From: Sphingomonas sp. TREG-RG-20F-R18-01
Lineage (GTDB): Bacteria > Pseudomonadota > Alphaproteobacteria > Sphingomonadales > Sphingomonadaceae
Length of the DNA stretch: 64,000 nt
NCBI RefSeq assembly: GCF_022662475.1
Contig: NZ_JAKNQQ010000002.1
Span: forward strand, 496,001 to 560,000
Direction of reading: 5' to 3'
In this document: one piece after another, positions 1-8,400 of the stretch
How positions within the stretch are numbered: the first letter of the stretch is position 1
Layout of the letters: the number at the start of each line of letters is the position of its first letter
Position numbers and translations under genes: made by a program
The notes under the pieces: generated by a model
The model's database searches: none
Seen by the model: only the letters and a program-made list of their open reading frames with translations
What the model was told of the DNA's origin: nothing

Positions 1-1
1 G

Positions 2-319
2 TATGGCGGCTATTTCGGCGGCGGGGTCGGGTTGATGACGACCGCGATCTACGGGTTGCTTGCGGGGGTTTCCCCGCGCGCGCTGTTCGCGCCGCGTACG
101 CTGATGCTCGCGCTCGCCAATGCCGCCGCCGCGATCGTGTTCATCGCGGCCGGGCTGGTCGCGTGGGCGGCGGCGGTGCCGATGCTGGTCGGCGCGGTCT
201 TCGGCGGGTGGATCGGCGCGATCGTCGGCAAGCGGCTGTCCCCCGGGCTGGTGCGCGGGTGGACGCTGCTCGTCACCGCCGCGACGACGATCGTGTTCTT
301 CGCGCGCGCCTATTTCTGA
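2..319 (+). CDS. TauE/SafE-family sulfite exporter-like membrane protein, C-terminal part (cut by window start)
   Basis: The frame is open from the first bases of the window, so only the last ~105 residues are present. It begins with a glycine-rich YGGYFGGGVGL stretch typical of the second half of TauE/SafE permeases, followed by three hydrophobic segments and a stop at 317-319. TauE/SafE proteins are inner-membrane exporters of sulfite or organosulfonates. The gene converges on, and overlaps by 10 bp, a sulfite oxidase operon, which fits a sulfite-handling role. The family also includes permeases of unknown substrate, so the substrate is inferred. An internal ATG at 32 is the first one visible but is not the true start. 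Confidence 0.7.
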   Translation, partial: YGGYFGGGVGLMTTAIYGLLAGVSPRALFAPRTLMLALANAAAAIVFIAAGLVAWAAAVPMLVGAVFGGWIGAIVGKRLSPGLVRGWTLLVTAATTIVFFARAYF

Positions 320-639
320 TTGGGCAAAGTAAGCAGCGCGGCGAGGATCTTCGGGTCGTCCTTCGGGTCGATCGATGCCTTGTAGGCGGTGCGCATCTTG
401 CCGATCTCGGTCGTCCAGGTCTTGGCGTCGAGCTTCGGCTGGGTGAGCAACTGCTCGGCCGAATGGCAGGCGGTGCAGTTGGTCGTCAGGATCTCCGCGC
501 TGGCGGGGAGCGTCGCGGTCTCGGGCGGGAGCGTGATCGACTGCGAGGTCAGCGCGATCGCTGCGGGTGCGGGGGTTGCCTCGGGCGTACGCTGGCACGC
601 GCCGAGCAGCAGCAGCGCGACGAGCGGCGCGCGCGTCAT
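310..639 (-). CDS. Lipoprotein c-type cytochrome, likely electron acceptor of the sulfite dehydrogenase
   Basis: 109 residues. The N-terminus is a short hydrophobic stretch ending in a lipobox (LLLLGAC), so the mature protein should be lipid-anchored on the periplasmic side. A single haem-binding CTACH motif lies near residue 55, followed by a monohaem cytochrome-like tail. Its ATG overlaps the TGA of the upstream sulfite oxidase by four bases (ATGA), implying translational coupling. This matches the SorA/SorB arrangement, in which the small cytochrome takes electrons from the molybdenum subunit to the respiratory chain. Similarity to SorB is by context and haem motif; the sequence outside the motif is not diagnostic. 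Confidence 0.75.
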   Translation of the reverse strand: MTRAPLVALLLLGACQRTPEATPAPAAIALTSQSITLPPETATLPASAEILTTNCTACHSAEQLLTQPKLDAKTWTTEIGKMRTAYKASIDPKDDPKILAALLTLPNQK

Positions 640-1835
640 GCCACCACCACGCGCGCGGTTTCGATGCTGCTGCGCATATAGCCTCCGGGGTTCCAGATCG
701 GCGTGGCCTTCTGGCCAGCGCCGCGCGTATTGACGGTGCGCACCGCGATCTCGTGTGATCCGCGCGGCAGGCCCGCCAGCGGCATCGCCCAGCGGCGGAA
801 GCTGTAGGGGCCGTGGTCTGGACCGAGCTGCGCCGCCTTCCAGCTTTGCCCGCCGTCGACCGACACCTCGACCTTCGCGACACCCGCGTCGCCGCCCAGC
901 GCGATCCCGCGCGCCTGCTGCGGCGTGGTGCGGGTGAAGAAGGCACGCGGCGGCATCCGGCCGATCGGGACGGTCGCGAAATCCTTCGCGCCGGGCTGCA
1001 CGCCCGCGTCGGCGGTCGCGGGGATGCGATACGCCTTTTCCATCCAATAGCCGGTGTCGGGCGCGGTCAGCAGCTCGATCGAATCGAGCGCCTTGATCCA
1101 GTAGGTCGAATAATAGCCCGGGACGATCAGCCGCAGCGGGAAGCCGTTGAGCAGCGGAAGCGCCGCGCCGTTCATCCCGTAGGCGACGATCACCTCGTCG
1201 GTCCGCGCGTGATCGAGCGCGAGCGATTTGGCGAAATGCGGTGCCTCGCCCGGGGCCTGATCGAGCCCGGACAGCTTCACCTGCACCACGCCCGGTGCGA
1301 CACCCGCGCGGTCGAGCAGGTCGCGCAGCCGCACGCCGGTCCAGCGCGCATTGCCCATCGCGCCATTGCCCCATTGCGCGCCCGGCACGCGCGGGGCGAA
1401 CAGCCCGCGCGAATTGCCCGAACACTGGTTGACCGCAGCCACCTCGACCCTCGGCATCGCCTGGATGTCAGTCAGCGAGAGCGCGGTCGCGCGCTTGACC
1501 GCGCCGCCGATCCTGAGCCGGAACGCCGCCGCATCGACCGACAGCGGAATGTCGGCATAATGCCAGCGGACGTAGAACCGGTCGTTCGGGGTGAACGGAT
1601 CGTCGCCGAGCGCGCCGTCGAACGCCGCCATCGGGGTTTCGAGTAGCGGCGCGCGGCTGCGTTGCAGGACCATCCCTTTCTTGCCGGGGAAGGCATCGCT
1701 CAGCGGGCGCTGGCCGGTACCGTCCGACAGGCCGAGATCGACCATCGCCTGCGCCCACAGCGGTGCGCTCGCCAGCGCGCCGACGCCGAGGCCCCCGAGC
1801 GCGAGCGCGGCGCGGCGATCGATGCGCTCAGCCAT
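636..1835 (-). CDS. Periplasmic molybdopterin sulfite oxidase/dehydrogenase (SorA-like)
   Basis: 399 residues. The N-terminus carries a Tat-type signal (DRRAALALGG followed by a hydrophobic run and an Ala-rich cleavage region), as expected for a Moco enzyme folded in the cytoplasm. The motif NQCSGNSRG around residue 135 holds the cysteine that ligates molybdenum in the sulfite oxidase family. GVRLRDLL, YYSTYWIKALD and a C-terminal Ig-like dimerisation region (VSVDGGQSW) are also family-typical. It should oxidise sulfite to sulfate and pass electrons to the cytochrome encoded directly after it. The start overlaps the end of the flavin reductase gene by 8 bp, so all three genes look like one operon. 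Confidence 0.85.
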   Translation of the reverse strand: MAERIDRRAALALGGLGVGALASAPLWAQAMVDLGLSDGTGQRPLSDAFPGKKGMVLQRSRAPLLETPMAAFDGALGDDPFTPNDRFYVRWHYADIPLSVDAAAFRLRIGGAVKRATALSLTDIQAMPRVEVAAVNQCSGNSRGLFAPRVPGAQWGNGAMGNARWTGVRLRDLLDRAGVAPGVVQVKLSGLDQAPGEAPHFAKSLALDHARTDEVIVAYGMNGAALPLLNGFPLRLIVPGYYSTYWIKALDSIELLTAPDTGYWMEKAYRIPATADAGVQPGAKDFATVPIGRMPPRAFFTRTTPQQARGIALGGDAGVAKVEVSVDGGQSWKAAQLGPDHGPYSFRRWAMPLAGLPRGSHEIAVRTVNTRGAGQKATPIWNPGGYMRSSIETARVVVA

Positions 1836-2466
1836 GCTGGATCGCCACCGGCACGAACCGCGCGACCTGCTTGCCGACCAGCGAGAGCTGCTCGATCACC
1901 GCGGCATCGCTCGCGCCGCCGTCCTCGTCGAACTTGGTCAGCTGCGTATTGACCGCGGCGGCGAACGGCGTCGGCCAGCCGCGCAAGGCGTGGACGATCG
2001 AGCGCAATGCCGCGATCGTGCTGCCGGTCGCCTGCCAGCCATAGGCGGTCGCGATCAGCCCGACCGGCATGTCCGCGAGATACGGGCGATGCGGGTCGCG
2101 CGCGGTCTCCTCGAGCAGGTCGAGCGCGTTCTTGACCACGCCCGAGATGCTGCCGTGATAGCCCGGCGAGGCGATGATGACGGCGGATGCCTGGCGGATC
2201 GTGTCGACGAATTCCGTCTCGTCTGGCGTGCGCGTCGTCGCCTTCGGGTCGTAGAGCGGGAGCCGCGCCATGTCCGCGCCGCCGAACATGCGCGTGCGGA
2301 AGCCCTCGCGCCCCGCCGCGTCGAGCGCGATCCGCAGCGCGCGTTCGGTCGAGGAAATGCCACCGATCGTCCCGCCGATCCCGACGACGAGGGGCTGATC
2401 GGATACGGGTTCGGCCATCGGGGCAAGGCTTTCGGCTGGGTCCGAGCGGACCGGGAGCGCGCTCAT
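1828..2466 (-). CDS. NAD(P)H-dependent FMN reductase (flavodoxin-fold)
   Basis: 212 residues. A flavodoxin-like phosphate-binding loop (GIGGTIGGISSTERAL) lies near residue 30. ASPGYHGSISGVVKNALDL near 100 is the signature of the FMN_red/SsuE/ArsH-type fold. The family reduces FMN with NAD(P)H, often to feed a monooxygenase such as those used in sulfonate breakdown. It is the first gene of the putative operon with the sulfite oxidase pair, so a role in organosulfur metabolism is a reasonable inference, but no partner monooxygenase is seen in the window. The start at 2466 has no strong ribosome site; an internal Met at residue 17 is an alternative. Confidence 0.75.
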   Translation of the reverse strand: MSALPVRSDPAESLAPMAEPVSDQPLVVGIGGTIGGISSTERALRIALDAAGREGFRTRMFGGADMARLPLYDPKATTRTPDETEFVDTIRQASAVIIASPGYHGSISGVVKNALDLLEETARDPHRPYLADMPVGLIATAYGWQATGSTIAALRSIVHALRGWPTPFAAAVNTQLTKFDEDGGASDAAVIEQLSLVGKQVARFVPVAIQHG

Positions 2467-2641
2467 TAGCCCGGCAAGGGGTTTGCCTCAATGCCCCTGG
2501 CTGCCGTGGTGCAGGCAGGCACGCAACATTGCTCGCGTGAAACCGCGGGGCCTGCTAAAAGCGCGCGATGCTGTTCCCCTGCTTGCGCGATCTGTCATAC
2601 GCAGATAACACACTCGTTCGTCCTGTCGGGATCTGCTGAGC

Positions 2642-4774
2642 ATGCGCCCTTATCCGTTCGACGCCGATCCGGCTTCCTCGCGCGCTGGCCCGCTCGAACT
2701 GAAGAACGGCGTCCCCCCGCCCGAACGCTATCTGCGCGAGACGCCGTTCGAGCCGGACGAGGACGATTATCCGCGCCCGCCCCGCCAGCGGCGGCGGATC
2801 AACTGGCTGCGCTGGATCATGCGCGGGCTCGGCGTGGGAATCGTGCTGTTCGTGCTCGCGGTGGCATGGCTCGCGGTAACCGCGCCGCTGTCCAAGTCGC
2901 TCCAGCCGCCGACGCCGCCGAGCGTCACGCTGCTCGCGGACGACGGCACGCCGATCGCGCGGCGCGGGGCGATCGTCGGCGCGTCGGTCGATGCCGCCGA
3001 GCTGCCGAAGAACGTCACCAACGCCTTCCTCGCGATCGAGGACCGGCGTTTCCGATCGCATTGGGGGATCGACCCGCAGGGCATCGCGCGCGCGTTCGTG
3101 CATAATCTGACCTCGCGCGGGCGTGACCAGGGCGGCAGCACGATCACGCAGCAGCTCGCCAAGAACGCCTTCCTCGATTCGGACCGGACCGCCGCGCGGA
3201 AGATCCGCGAAGTGCTGATCGCCTTCTGGCTGGAGGCGTGGCTGACCAAGGACCAGATCCTGTCGCGCTATCTGTCGACGGTCTATTTCGGCGACAATAC
3301 CTACGGCCTGCGCGCCGCCGCGAAACATTATTTCGGGCGAGCCCCGGAGAATCTGTCGATTGCGCAGAGTGCGATGCTCGCGGGGCTGGTGAAGGCGCCG
3401 TCCAAGCTCGCGCCGACGGTCAATCTGGCGGGTGCGCGTGCGCGCGGCGCGCTGGTGGTTCAGGCGATGGTCCAGGCGGGGTTCCTCGACAAGGCGACCG
3501 CGGCGGGCGTCCGTCCCGCGCGGCTCGCGGCCGACCGGATCGCGCCCTTGCCCAACGGCACCTATTTCGCGGACTGGGTCCTCCCCGCCGCGCGCGACCA
3601 GGCGGGCGAACTCACCGCCGAGAGCAAGGTCCGCACCACGCTCGACCGTCGGTTGCAGCGCGCCGCCGAACGCTCGGTCAAGCGCGCCGGACTGCGGCAG
3701 GCACAGGTCGCGCTGGTCGCGATGCGGCCGGATGGCCGCGTCGTCGCGATGGTCGGCGGCAAATCCTATGCCGACAGCCCGTTCAACCGCGCGACCCAGG
3801 CGCTGCGGCAGCCAGGATCGGCGTTCAAGCTGTTCGTCTATCTCGCGGCGATGCGCCACGGAATGACCCCGGATTCGATCATCGACGACAAGCCGATCAC
3901 GATCGCCAACTGGAGCCCGAAGAATGCGGACGGGCGCTATCTTGGCCCGATCACGCTGCGGCAGGCGTTCGCGCGCTCGTCCAACGTCGCGGCGGCGCGA
4001 ATCACGCAGGAAGTGGGGGTCGCCAACGTCATCAAGGCGGCGCGGGATCTCGGCGTGACGACCCCGATCCCGAACGAGGCGACGATCGCGCTCGGCACCG
4101 CGAGCATGTCGTTGCTCGAACTGACGCAGGCCTATGCCGCGATCGCCGCCGAGCAATATCCGGTGCGCGCGCGCGGGCTCGAAGATGCGCCGTCGCGCGG
4201 GGTGTTCGCGACGCTGACCGATCGCCCACATGCGCTGTCGGGGACGATCCGCGACGAGATGCTCGACCTGTTGTCGGCGTCGGCGGAGACGGGAACGGGG
4301 CGCGCGGCGGCGTTGTCGGTCAAGACCTATGGCAAGACCGGGACGACGCAGGACAGCCGCGATGCGCTGTTCGTCGGTTTCGCCAACGGGCTGGTCGTCG
4401 GCGTGTGGGTCGGCAATGACGACAATACGCCCAACGCCGGGTTGTCGGGCGGCGGCGTGCCCGCGCGGGTGTGGAGCGACTTCATGCAGCAGGCGCTCGG
4501 CGTCGGGCGCGCGGTGGTGCCCGAGGCGGTGACCGAGGATGTCGATCCCGATGCCAACGGCTTTGGCGAGACGATCGAGAACTTCCTCGACCCCGAGAAC
4601 ATCCCGCCGGTCGAGGGGGAAATTCCTGGCGTCGGGCGGGTCCGGCTGCGCGACGGGCGGCTCGATTTCGAACCGACCCGCGACGGGCGGCGCGACGACG
4701 AGCGCGACCGCCGCCGCCGCGACGACCCCGAGGATCGCGCACCGCAGCGCGACGGCTATGAGGACGAGCAATAG
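2642..4774 (+). CDS. Class A penicillin-binding protein (bifunctional transglycosylase/transpeptidase)
   Basis: 710 residues. A charged cytoplasmic N-terminus precedes one membrane helix (~53-82). The GT51 glycosyltransferase domain follows with its catalytic Glu in AIEDRRF (~130) and GGSTITQQLAKN. The transpeptidase domain has SxxK as GSAFK (Ser ~393), SxN as SSN (~446) and KTG (~565). The enzyme polymerises and cross-links peptidoglycan on the periplasmic face. The last ~40 residues are an Arg/Asp-rich low-complexity tail with no recognised domain. The order and size fit the PBP1A/1C group of alphaproteobacteria; the sub-class cannot be fixed by eye. Confidence 0.9.
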   Translation: MRPYPFDADPASSRAGPLELKNGVPPPERYLRETPFEPDEDDYPRPPRQRRRINWLRWIMRGLGVGIVLFVLAVAWLAVTAPLSKSLQPPTPPSVTLLADDGTPIARRGAIVGASVDAAELPKNVTNAFLAIEDRRFRSHWGIDPQGIARAFVHNLTSRGRDQGGSTITQQLAKNAFLDSDRTAARKIREVLIAFWLEAWLTKDQILSRYLSTVYFGDNTYGLRAAAKHYFGRAPENLSIAQSAMLAGLVKAPSKLAPTVNLAGARARGALVVQAMVQAGFLDKATAAGVRPARLAADRIAPLPNGTYFADWVLPAARDQAGELTAESKVRTTLDRRLQRAAERSVKRAGLRQAQVALVAMRPDGRVVAMVGGKSYADSPFNRATQALRQPGSAFKLFVYLAAMRHGMTPDSIIDDKPITIANWSPKNADGRYLGPITLRQAFARSSNVAAARITQEVGVANVIKAARDLGVTTPIPNEATIALGTASMSLLELTQAYAAIAAEQYPVRARGLEDAPSRGVFATLTDRPHALSGTIRDEMLDLLSASAETGTGRAAALSVKTYGKTGTTQDSRDALFVGFANGLVVGVWVGNDDNTPNAGLSGGGVPARVWSDFMQQALGVGRAVVPEAVTEDVDPDANGFGETIENFLDPENIPPVEGEIPGVGRVRLRDGRLDFEPTRDGRRDDERDRRRRDDPEDRAPQRDGYEDEQ

Positions 4775-4827
4775 CGGGTGGCTGGCGCGGGGGTGCGGTT
4801 TTGGGTACACGCACCTCAAAATCAGGA

Positions 4828-4937
4828 GCGCTTCCCCGGCGAAGGCCGGGGCCCAGTAGCGAAGGTGGTTGCAACGAAGCACTGCGCTCGCGACCATTCG
4901 GCGCGCTACTGGGCCCCGGCCTTCGCCGGGGAAGCGC
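4828..4937. repeat. Long inverted repeat, family C copy 1
   Basis: Two perfectly complementary 34-bp arms (4828-4861 and 4904-4937) carry the core TTCCCCGGCGAAGGCCGGGG and are separated by 42 bp. Each arm itself contains a small palindrome (CCCCGGC..GCCGGGG). It sits between the PBP and era genes, 54 bp beyond the PBP stop. Further copies lie at 5970-6115, 17720-17822 and 29847-29950. Confidence 0.9.
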
Positions 4938-4993
4938 CGTGATGCGTGCATTCATTTTATCGGCGTGACGCCGCGTTGTTCCAAGGATACCCC

Positions 4994-5890
4994 ATGACCG
5001 ATCAGAAATGCGGCCTCGTCGCCGTCCTCGGCGCCCCCAATGCGGGCAAGTCGACGCTCGTCAACGCGCTCGTCGGGCAGAAGGTCGCGATCGTCAGCCC
5101 CAAGGCACAGACCACGCGCGTCCGGCTGATGGGCGTCGCGATCGAGGGCGACACGCAGCTGCTGCTGGTCGACACCCCCGGCATCTTCGAGCCCAAGCGC
5201 CGGCTCGACCGTGCGATGGTGCAGGCGGCATGGGGCGGCGCGGAAGGCGCGGACGTGCTCGCGCTGGTGGTCGACGCCAAGGGCGGGCTGCCGAGCAAGG
5301 TGATCGAGATCGCCGAGGCGATCAAGGATCGCGGCGAACCCAAGTACCTCATCCTCAACAAGGTCGATCTTGCGGACAAGACCAAGCTGCTGCTCCACGC
5401 CGAGCGATTGAACGCGCTGGTGCCGTTCGACGAGATCTTCTTTGTCAGCGCCTCGACCGGCGACGGCCTGCCCGAGCTCAAGGCGCATCTCGCGGCGCGG
5501 ATGCCGGTCGAGCCGTGGCATTTCCCCGAGGACCAGGTCTCCGACGCGACCGAGCGTAGCCTCGCTTCCGAAGTGACGCGCGAGCAACTCTATCTCCAGC
5601 TTCACGCCGAGCTGCCCTACGCCTCGACGATCGAGACCGAGCAGTATCTCGAACGCGAGGACGGGTCGGTCGAGGTCCACCAGCAGATCCTGGTCGAGCG
5701 CCCGACCCAGCGCGCGATCGTGCTCGGCAAGGGCGGCGCGCGGATCAAGGAAATCGGTGCCCGCGCGCGCGCGGAACTGAGCGGGATCATGGGGCGGCCG
5801 GTGCATCTGTACCTGCACGTCAAGGTTCGTCCGGGCTGGGACGACGAGCGCGATATCTATCGCGACATGGGGCTCGACTGGGTGGAGTGA
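4994..5890 (+). CDS. era: GTPase Era
   Basis: 298 residues. G1 is GAPNAGKST (~11-19), G3 is DTPG (~58), G4 is NKVD (~125), and the switch region is QTTR. The C-terminal KH RNA-binding domain includes VLGKGGARIKEIG (~245). Era binds the 3' end of 16S rRNA and acts in small-subunit assembly. The start at 4994 is preceded by AAGGAT at 4983-4988; an in-frame ATG at 4946 lies close to the repeat and lacks such a site. In many alphaproteobacteria era follows rnc, which is not seen here; era is alone between two repeat clusters. Confidence 0.95.
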   Translation: MTDQKCGLVAVLGAPNAGKSTLVNALVGQKVAIVSPKAQTTRVRLMGVAIEGDTQLLLVDTPGIFEPKRRLDRAMVQAAWGGAEGADVLALVVDAKGGLPSKVIEIAEAIKDRGEPKYLILNKVDLADKTKLLLHAERLNALVPFDEIFFVSASTGDGLPELKAHLAARMPVEPWHFPEDQVSDATERSLASEVTREQLYLQLHAELPYASTIETEQYLEREDGSVEVHQQILVERPTQRAIVLGKGGARIKEIGARARAELSGIMGRPVHLYLHVKVRPGWDDERDIYRDMGLDWVE

Positions 5891-6242
5891 GCGCGGGCAG
5901 GCGCGCTTTGCCTCGCCACTTTACTTCCCCTCTACTTCCCCCCCCCTTTACTTCCCCCCCCCCTTTCACTTCCCCGGCGAAGGCCGGGGCCCAGTAGCGG
6001 AGCGGACGAAGGCCGGGCGATGCGCCTCGTTCCCCCGGACATCACGACTGGGCCCCGGCCTTCGCCGGGGAAGAAAAGGGGTTTGATACGACTGGGCCGG
6101 CCTTCGCCGGGGAAGCATCAGGGGTTTGATGCGTTGCCTCTAGCCCGTTCGTTTCGAGCGACGTCGAGAAACAACTACGCGCGCTGTGCCAGGTTTCTCG
6201 ACGCCGCTCGAAACGAACGGGAGAGGGAAGTGTCGTCCTGTT
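5891..6242. repeat. Gene-free intergenic block: pyrimidine tract plus repeat families C and B
   Basis: The 352 bp between era and the sirtuin gene hold no convincing ORF. From about 5925 to 5969 there is a C/T-rich tract of near-repeats of CTTTACTTCCCCCC. Family C arms follow at 5970-6000, 6047-6073 (inverted) and 6091-6115 (a second inverted, slightly shortened copy). Family B arms follow at 6144-6172 and 6193-6221, an inverted pair with core GTTCGTTTCGAGCG..GTCGAGAAAC. The family B hairpin lies just past the 3' end of the sirtuin gene and could serve as its terminator. Confidence 0.85.
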
Positions 6243-6941
6243 TTAACCCAGCATCTCCTCGACCCATTCCGGCACCAGCACCCCCGCCGGCCCGAGCCGC
6301 GTCTCGTGGAAATACGCGCTTCCCGCCGAGCGCTCGAGATTGAGCTCGAGCGTCCGCGCGCCCGCATAGCGCGCGCCCTGGACGAACCCCGCGGCGGGGT
6401 AGACTGCGCCCGACGTACCGATCGAGACGAACAGGTCGGCCGCGCGCAAGGCCTGTTCGATCCGCTCCATCTCGTACGGCATCTCGCCAAAGAACACGAT
6501 GTCGGGCCGCAGCTCCGGCGCGCCGCAGCGTCCGCACACCGACCCCGGCGGGAGCGCCCCGGTCCACCGCACGCGCGCGCCGCATGCCGCGCAAAGCGCC
6601 GACTGCAACTCGCCGTGCATGTGGAGCAACCGCGACGCCCCCGCACGCTCGTGCAGATCATCGACGTTCTGCGTCACGATCAGCAATTGCCCACGCCATT
6701 CGGCATCGAGCCGCGCGAGCGCGGCATGGGCCGGGTTGGGCGCGACGCCCGCCAGCGTGGCGCGCCGCGCATCGTAGAAACGGTGTACCAGCACCGGATC
6801 GGCGGCGAGCGCCTCGGGCGTGCACACGTCCTCGACTCGGTGGCCTTCCCACAGGCCACCTGGCCCGCGGAAGGTCGCAATACCGCTTTCGGCGGAAATC
6901 CCGGCGCCTGTCAGAACCACGATGTTTTCGGTGTCTTGCAT
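6243..6941 (-). CDS. cobB: NAD-dependent protein deacylase of the Sir2 family
   Basis: 232 residues. GAGISAESGIATFR (~12-25) is the NAD-binding signature, TQNVDDLHERAG (~100) is the catalytic core, and HMHGEL supplies the catalytic His. A zinc site is visible as CAAC and CGRC. These are hallmarks of class III (SIRT5/CobB-like) sirtuins, which remove acetyl or acyl groups from lysines and consume NAD. The size matches short bacterial CobB. It is divergent from dapB with 58 bp between the two starts, so each has its own promoter in that gap. Confidence 0.92.
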   Translation of the reverse strand: MQDTENIVVLTGAGISAESGIATFRGPGGLWEGHRVEDVCTPEALAADPVLVHRFYDARRATLAGVAPNPAHAALARLDAEWRGQLLIVTQNVDDLHERAGASRLLHMHGELQSALCAACGARVRWTGALPPGSVCGRCGAPELRPDIVFFGEMPYEMERIEQALRAADLFVSIGTSGAVYPAAGFVQGARYAGARTLELNLERSAGSAYFHETRLGPAGVLVPEWVEEMLG

Positions 6942-6999
6942 GGTATCTCTGTACGCGAGGCCCTAGAGGCCCGGGAGGGGAATTTACGGAGTAGGCGCG

Positions 7000-7728
7000 A
7001 TGACCGCGATCGGCATTATCGGCAGCGCGGGGCGCATGGGGCAGGCGCTGGCAGCGGCGGTGCCGGATCTGGGCGCCACGCTTGCTGGCGGGATCGACGC
7101 GGGCGGCGATCCTGCGGCCCTGGCCCATGATTCGGACGTGCTGGTGGACTTTTCGGTCCCCTCCGCGCTGGAGCGCAACCTTGCGGCCGCGCGGCTGACC
7201 GGGACGCCGATCCTGATCGGGACGACGGGCCTGAGCCCGACGCATCATGCCCTGGTCGATTCGGCGGCGGCCGAGATCGCGGTGCTCCAGACCGGTAACG
7301 TCTCGCTTGGCGTGACGTTGTTGTCCAAGCTGGTGCGCGAGGCGGCGGCGCGGCTCGGCACCGAATGGGATATCGAGATCGTCGAGATGCATCACCGGCA
7401 CAAGGTCGATGCGCCTTCGGGCACCGCGCTGCTGCTGGGCGAGGCCGCGGCGGCGGGACGTGGCGCATCGCTTGCCGATTTGCGGGTATCGGATCGCGCT
7501 GGGCTGGTCGGGGCGCGCTCGGAGGGGACGATCGGTTTCGCCGCCTTGCGCGGTGGATCGGTCGCGGGCGATCATCAGGTCGTCTTCGCGGGCGATGGTG
7601 AGCGGATCGAGCTTGGCCATCGCGCCGAGAATCGCGCGATCTTCGCGCGCGGCGCGATCACCGCGGCGCTGTGGCTCGCGGGCAAGCCTGCCGGACGCTA
7701 TCGGATGGAAGAGGTGCTCGGGGTTTGA
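7000..7728 (+). CDS. dapB: 4-hydroxy-tetrahydrodipicolinate reductase
   Basis: 242 residues. GIIGSAGRMG (~4-13) is the NAD(P)-binding loop, IGTTGL (~73) is family-typical, and EMHHRHKVDAPSGTA (~128) is the DapB signature with catalytic His/Lys. The enzyme acts in the diaminopimelate/lysine pathway in the cytoplasm. GGAG at 6988-6991 sits 8 nt before the ATG. Its TGA overlaps the likely TTG start of nth (TTGA), so the two are probably co-translated. The length is slightly short for the family (~270 in E. coli), common in alphaproteobacteria. Confidence 0.95.
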   Translation: MTAIGIIGSAGRMGQALAAAVPDLGATLAGGIDAGGDPAALAHDSDVLVDFSVPSALERNLAAARLTGTPILIGTTGLSPTHHALVDSAAAEIAVLQTGNVSLGVTLLSKLVREAAARLGTEWDIEIVEMHHRHKVDAPSGTALLLGEAAAAGRGASLADLRVSDRAGLVGARSEGTIGFAALRGGSVAGDHQVVFAGDGERIELGHRAENRAIFARGAITAALWLAGKPAGRYRMEEVLGV

Positions 7729-8396
7729 AGAAGGCCGACGTCATCGACTTCTACGCGCGGCTCGCCGCCGACAACCCGCACCCCGAGACGGAACTCGCGG
7801 CAGGGAACGCGTTCCAGCTGGTCGTCGCGGTTGCGCTGTCGGCGCAATCGACCGATGTCGGGGTCAACAAGGCGACGCGGCTGCTGTTCGAGGAGGTCAA
7901 GACGCCCGAACAGATGGTCGCGCTCGGCGTGGACGGGCTCAAGACGCATATCCGGACGATCGGGCTGTTCAACACCAAGGCGAAGAACGTGATCGCCTTG
8001 TCGCAGCAGCTGATCGACGACCATGATGGCGTGGTGCCGAACGACCGCGCCGCGCTCGAACGGCTTCCCGGGGTCGGGCGCAAGACCGCCAATGTCGTGC
8101 TCAACGTCGCGTTCGGCGCGGAGAGGTTCGCGGTCGACACGCATATCTTCCGGGTCGGCAACCGCACCGGCCTCGCGCGCGGCAAGACCCCCCTCGCGGT
8201 CGAACTCAAGCTCGACAAGGCGACGCCGCAGCCGTTCCGGCTGCATGCTCATCACTGGTTAATTCTGCATGGCCGATATGTGTGCAAGGCGCGCACGCCC
8301 GAATGCTGGCGCTGCAGCGTTGCCGATCTTTGCGCGTTCAAGCCCAAGACGCCCGCGCCGCCGGTCCGCAGTGCGTCGCGTCCAGCGAAGGAATAG
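7725..8396 (+). CDS. nth: Endonuclease III (DNA glycosylase/AP lyase)
   Basis: 223 residues from a TTG at 7725. The helix-hairpin-helix LPGVGRKTANVV carries the catalytic Lys, VDTHIFRV contains the catalytic Asp, and the C-terminal C-x6-C-x2-C-x5-C cluster (CKARTPECWRCSVADLC) binds 4Fe-4S. Endonuclease III removes oxidised pyrimidines. The TTG start overlaps the dapB stop and is preceded by a GAGG at about 7711. A longer reading from ATG 7671 would overlap dapB by 58 bp and add residues not found in the family. The coupling with dapB is positional; no functional link is known. Confidence 0.93.
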   Translation: MKKADVIDFYARLAADNPHPETELAAGNAFQLVVAVALSAQSTDVGVNKATRLLFEEVKTPEQMVALGVDGLKTHIRTIGLFNTKAKNVIALSQQLIDDHDGVVPNDRAALERLPGVGRKTANVVLNVAFGAERFAVDTHIFRVGNRTGLARGKTPLAVELKLDKATPQPFRLHAHHWLILHGRYVCKARTPECWRCSVADLCAFKPKTPAPPVRSASRPAKE

Positions 8397-8400
8397 CATC

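Noticed and set aside
2555..4951. 798-residue minus-strand open frame opposite the penicillin-binding protein gene
   Set aside because: Its translation is Arg/His-rich and shows no domain, and the opposite strand has an unmistakable PBP. Long antisense frames are expected in GC-rich DNA with strong third-position bias.
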